From an uncultured Collinsella sp. (lineage in GTDB: Bacteria > Actinomycetota > Coriobacteriia > Coriobacteriales > Coriobacteriaceae): a stretch of DNA of 6,363 bases. The notes under the pieces were generated by a model. It saw nothing but the letters and a program-made list of their open reading frames with translations. It had not been told where the DNA came from and made no database searches. A program made the translations under genes and the position numbers. Each line of letters opens with the position of its first letter. Within the stretch, counting starts at the first letter, position 1. Positions 6,274 through 6,363 of the stretch are shown here, piece after piece. The DNA is taken from NCBI GenBank assembly GCA_900546775.1, contig UREM01000056.1:1-6363 (forward strand), read 5' to 3'.

Positions 6274-6363
6274 CTAATGAATTTTGCCATCTAGCAACTC
6301 CAACCATGTATCCTTAGTCCCGAGGGGCGGGGCATAAGGTCGATCGCGAGTTCCGCACGAGCC
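6274..6363 (-). CDS. Possible C-terminal end of an unidentified minus-strand gene
   Basis: An open minus-strand frame enters from the right edge and runs 29 codons to TAG at 6276-6274, ending in DTWLELLDGKIH. I do not recognise it. In favour: it would converge on metK, and the bidirectional terminator lies about 50 nt beyond its stop. Against: 29 codons are too few to judge, and a second minus frame also stays open for 23 codons. The rest of the tail (6226-6273) shows nothing I can name. Confidence 0.2.
   Translation of the reverse strand, partial: GSCGTRDRPYAPPLGTKDTWLELLDGKIH

Noticed and set aside
1..6363. CRISPR array, tRNA or rRNA gene, transposase gene, prophage or defence system
   Set aside because: No direct-repeat array, tRNA-like fold or rRNA sequence was seen, and the real coding regions are all conserved housekeeping genes.

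Overview
The window comes from a high-GC bacterium. All four genes read as conserved housekeeping genes with G/C-rich third codon positions and good Shine-Dalgarno sites. Protein features (full-length actinobacterial-type GluRS, a MetK with a lineage-style insertion, a PriA with an intact helicase core) and the compact REP-like repeats suggest an actinobacterium of the class Coriobacteriia, possibly Collinsella-like. That assignment is from memory of the families, not from a search.

Layout from left to right. (1) Bases 1-425, minus strand: 5' part of def (peptide deformylase), cut by the window edge inside its HEIDH metal motif. (2) 444-2897, minus: priA, primosomal helicase, 817 aa. def follows priA by 18 nt, so the two probably share a transcript. 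(3) 2898-3107: a gap holding a large REPIN-like inverted repeat (2930-3031) directly upstream of priA, and the intrinsic terminator of gltX (3049-3084, minus). (4) 3108-4583, minus: gltX, glutamyl-tRNA synthetase, 491 aa. (5) 4584-4867: a divergent promoter region with a second REPIN-like inverted repeat (4671-4756) lying between the likely -10 box of gltX (minus) and that of metK (plus), followed by a metK leader with a GC-rich hairpin and a T5 run. (6) 4868-6148, plus: metK, S-adenosylmethionine synthase, 426 aa. (7) 6186-6225: a strong, probably bidirectional terminator. (8) 6226-6363: a poorly defined tail, perhaps containing the last 29 codons of a convergent minus-strand gene.

The genes serve replication restart (PriA), N-terminal maturation of proteins (Def), charging of tRNA-Glu (GltX) and supply of S-adenosylmethionine (MetK). 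There is no phage, defence system, CRISPR array or transposase gene here, and I do not see a new multigene system. The most interesting signals are smaller: a canonical sliding-clamp-binding pentapeptide (QLSLF) at the extreme N-terminus of PriA, two different REPIN-like palindromes with a shared GGGACA terminal core placed at promoters, an enlarged zinc loop in PriA, an 18-residue insertion in MetK, and a structured metK leader.
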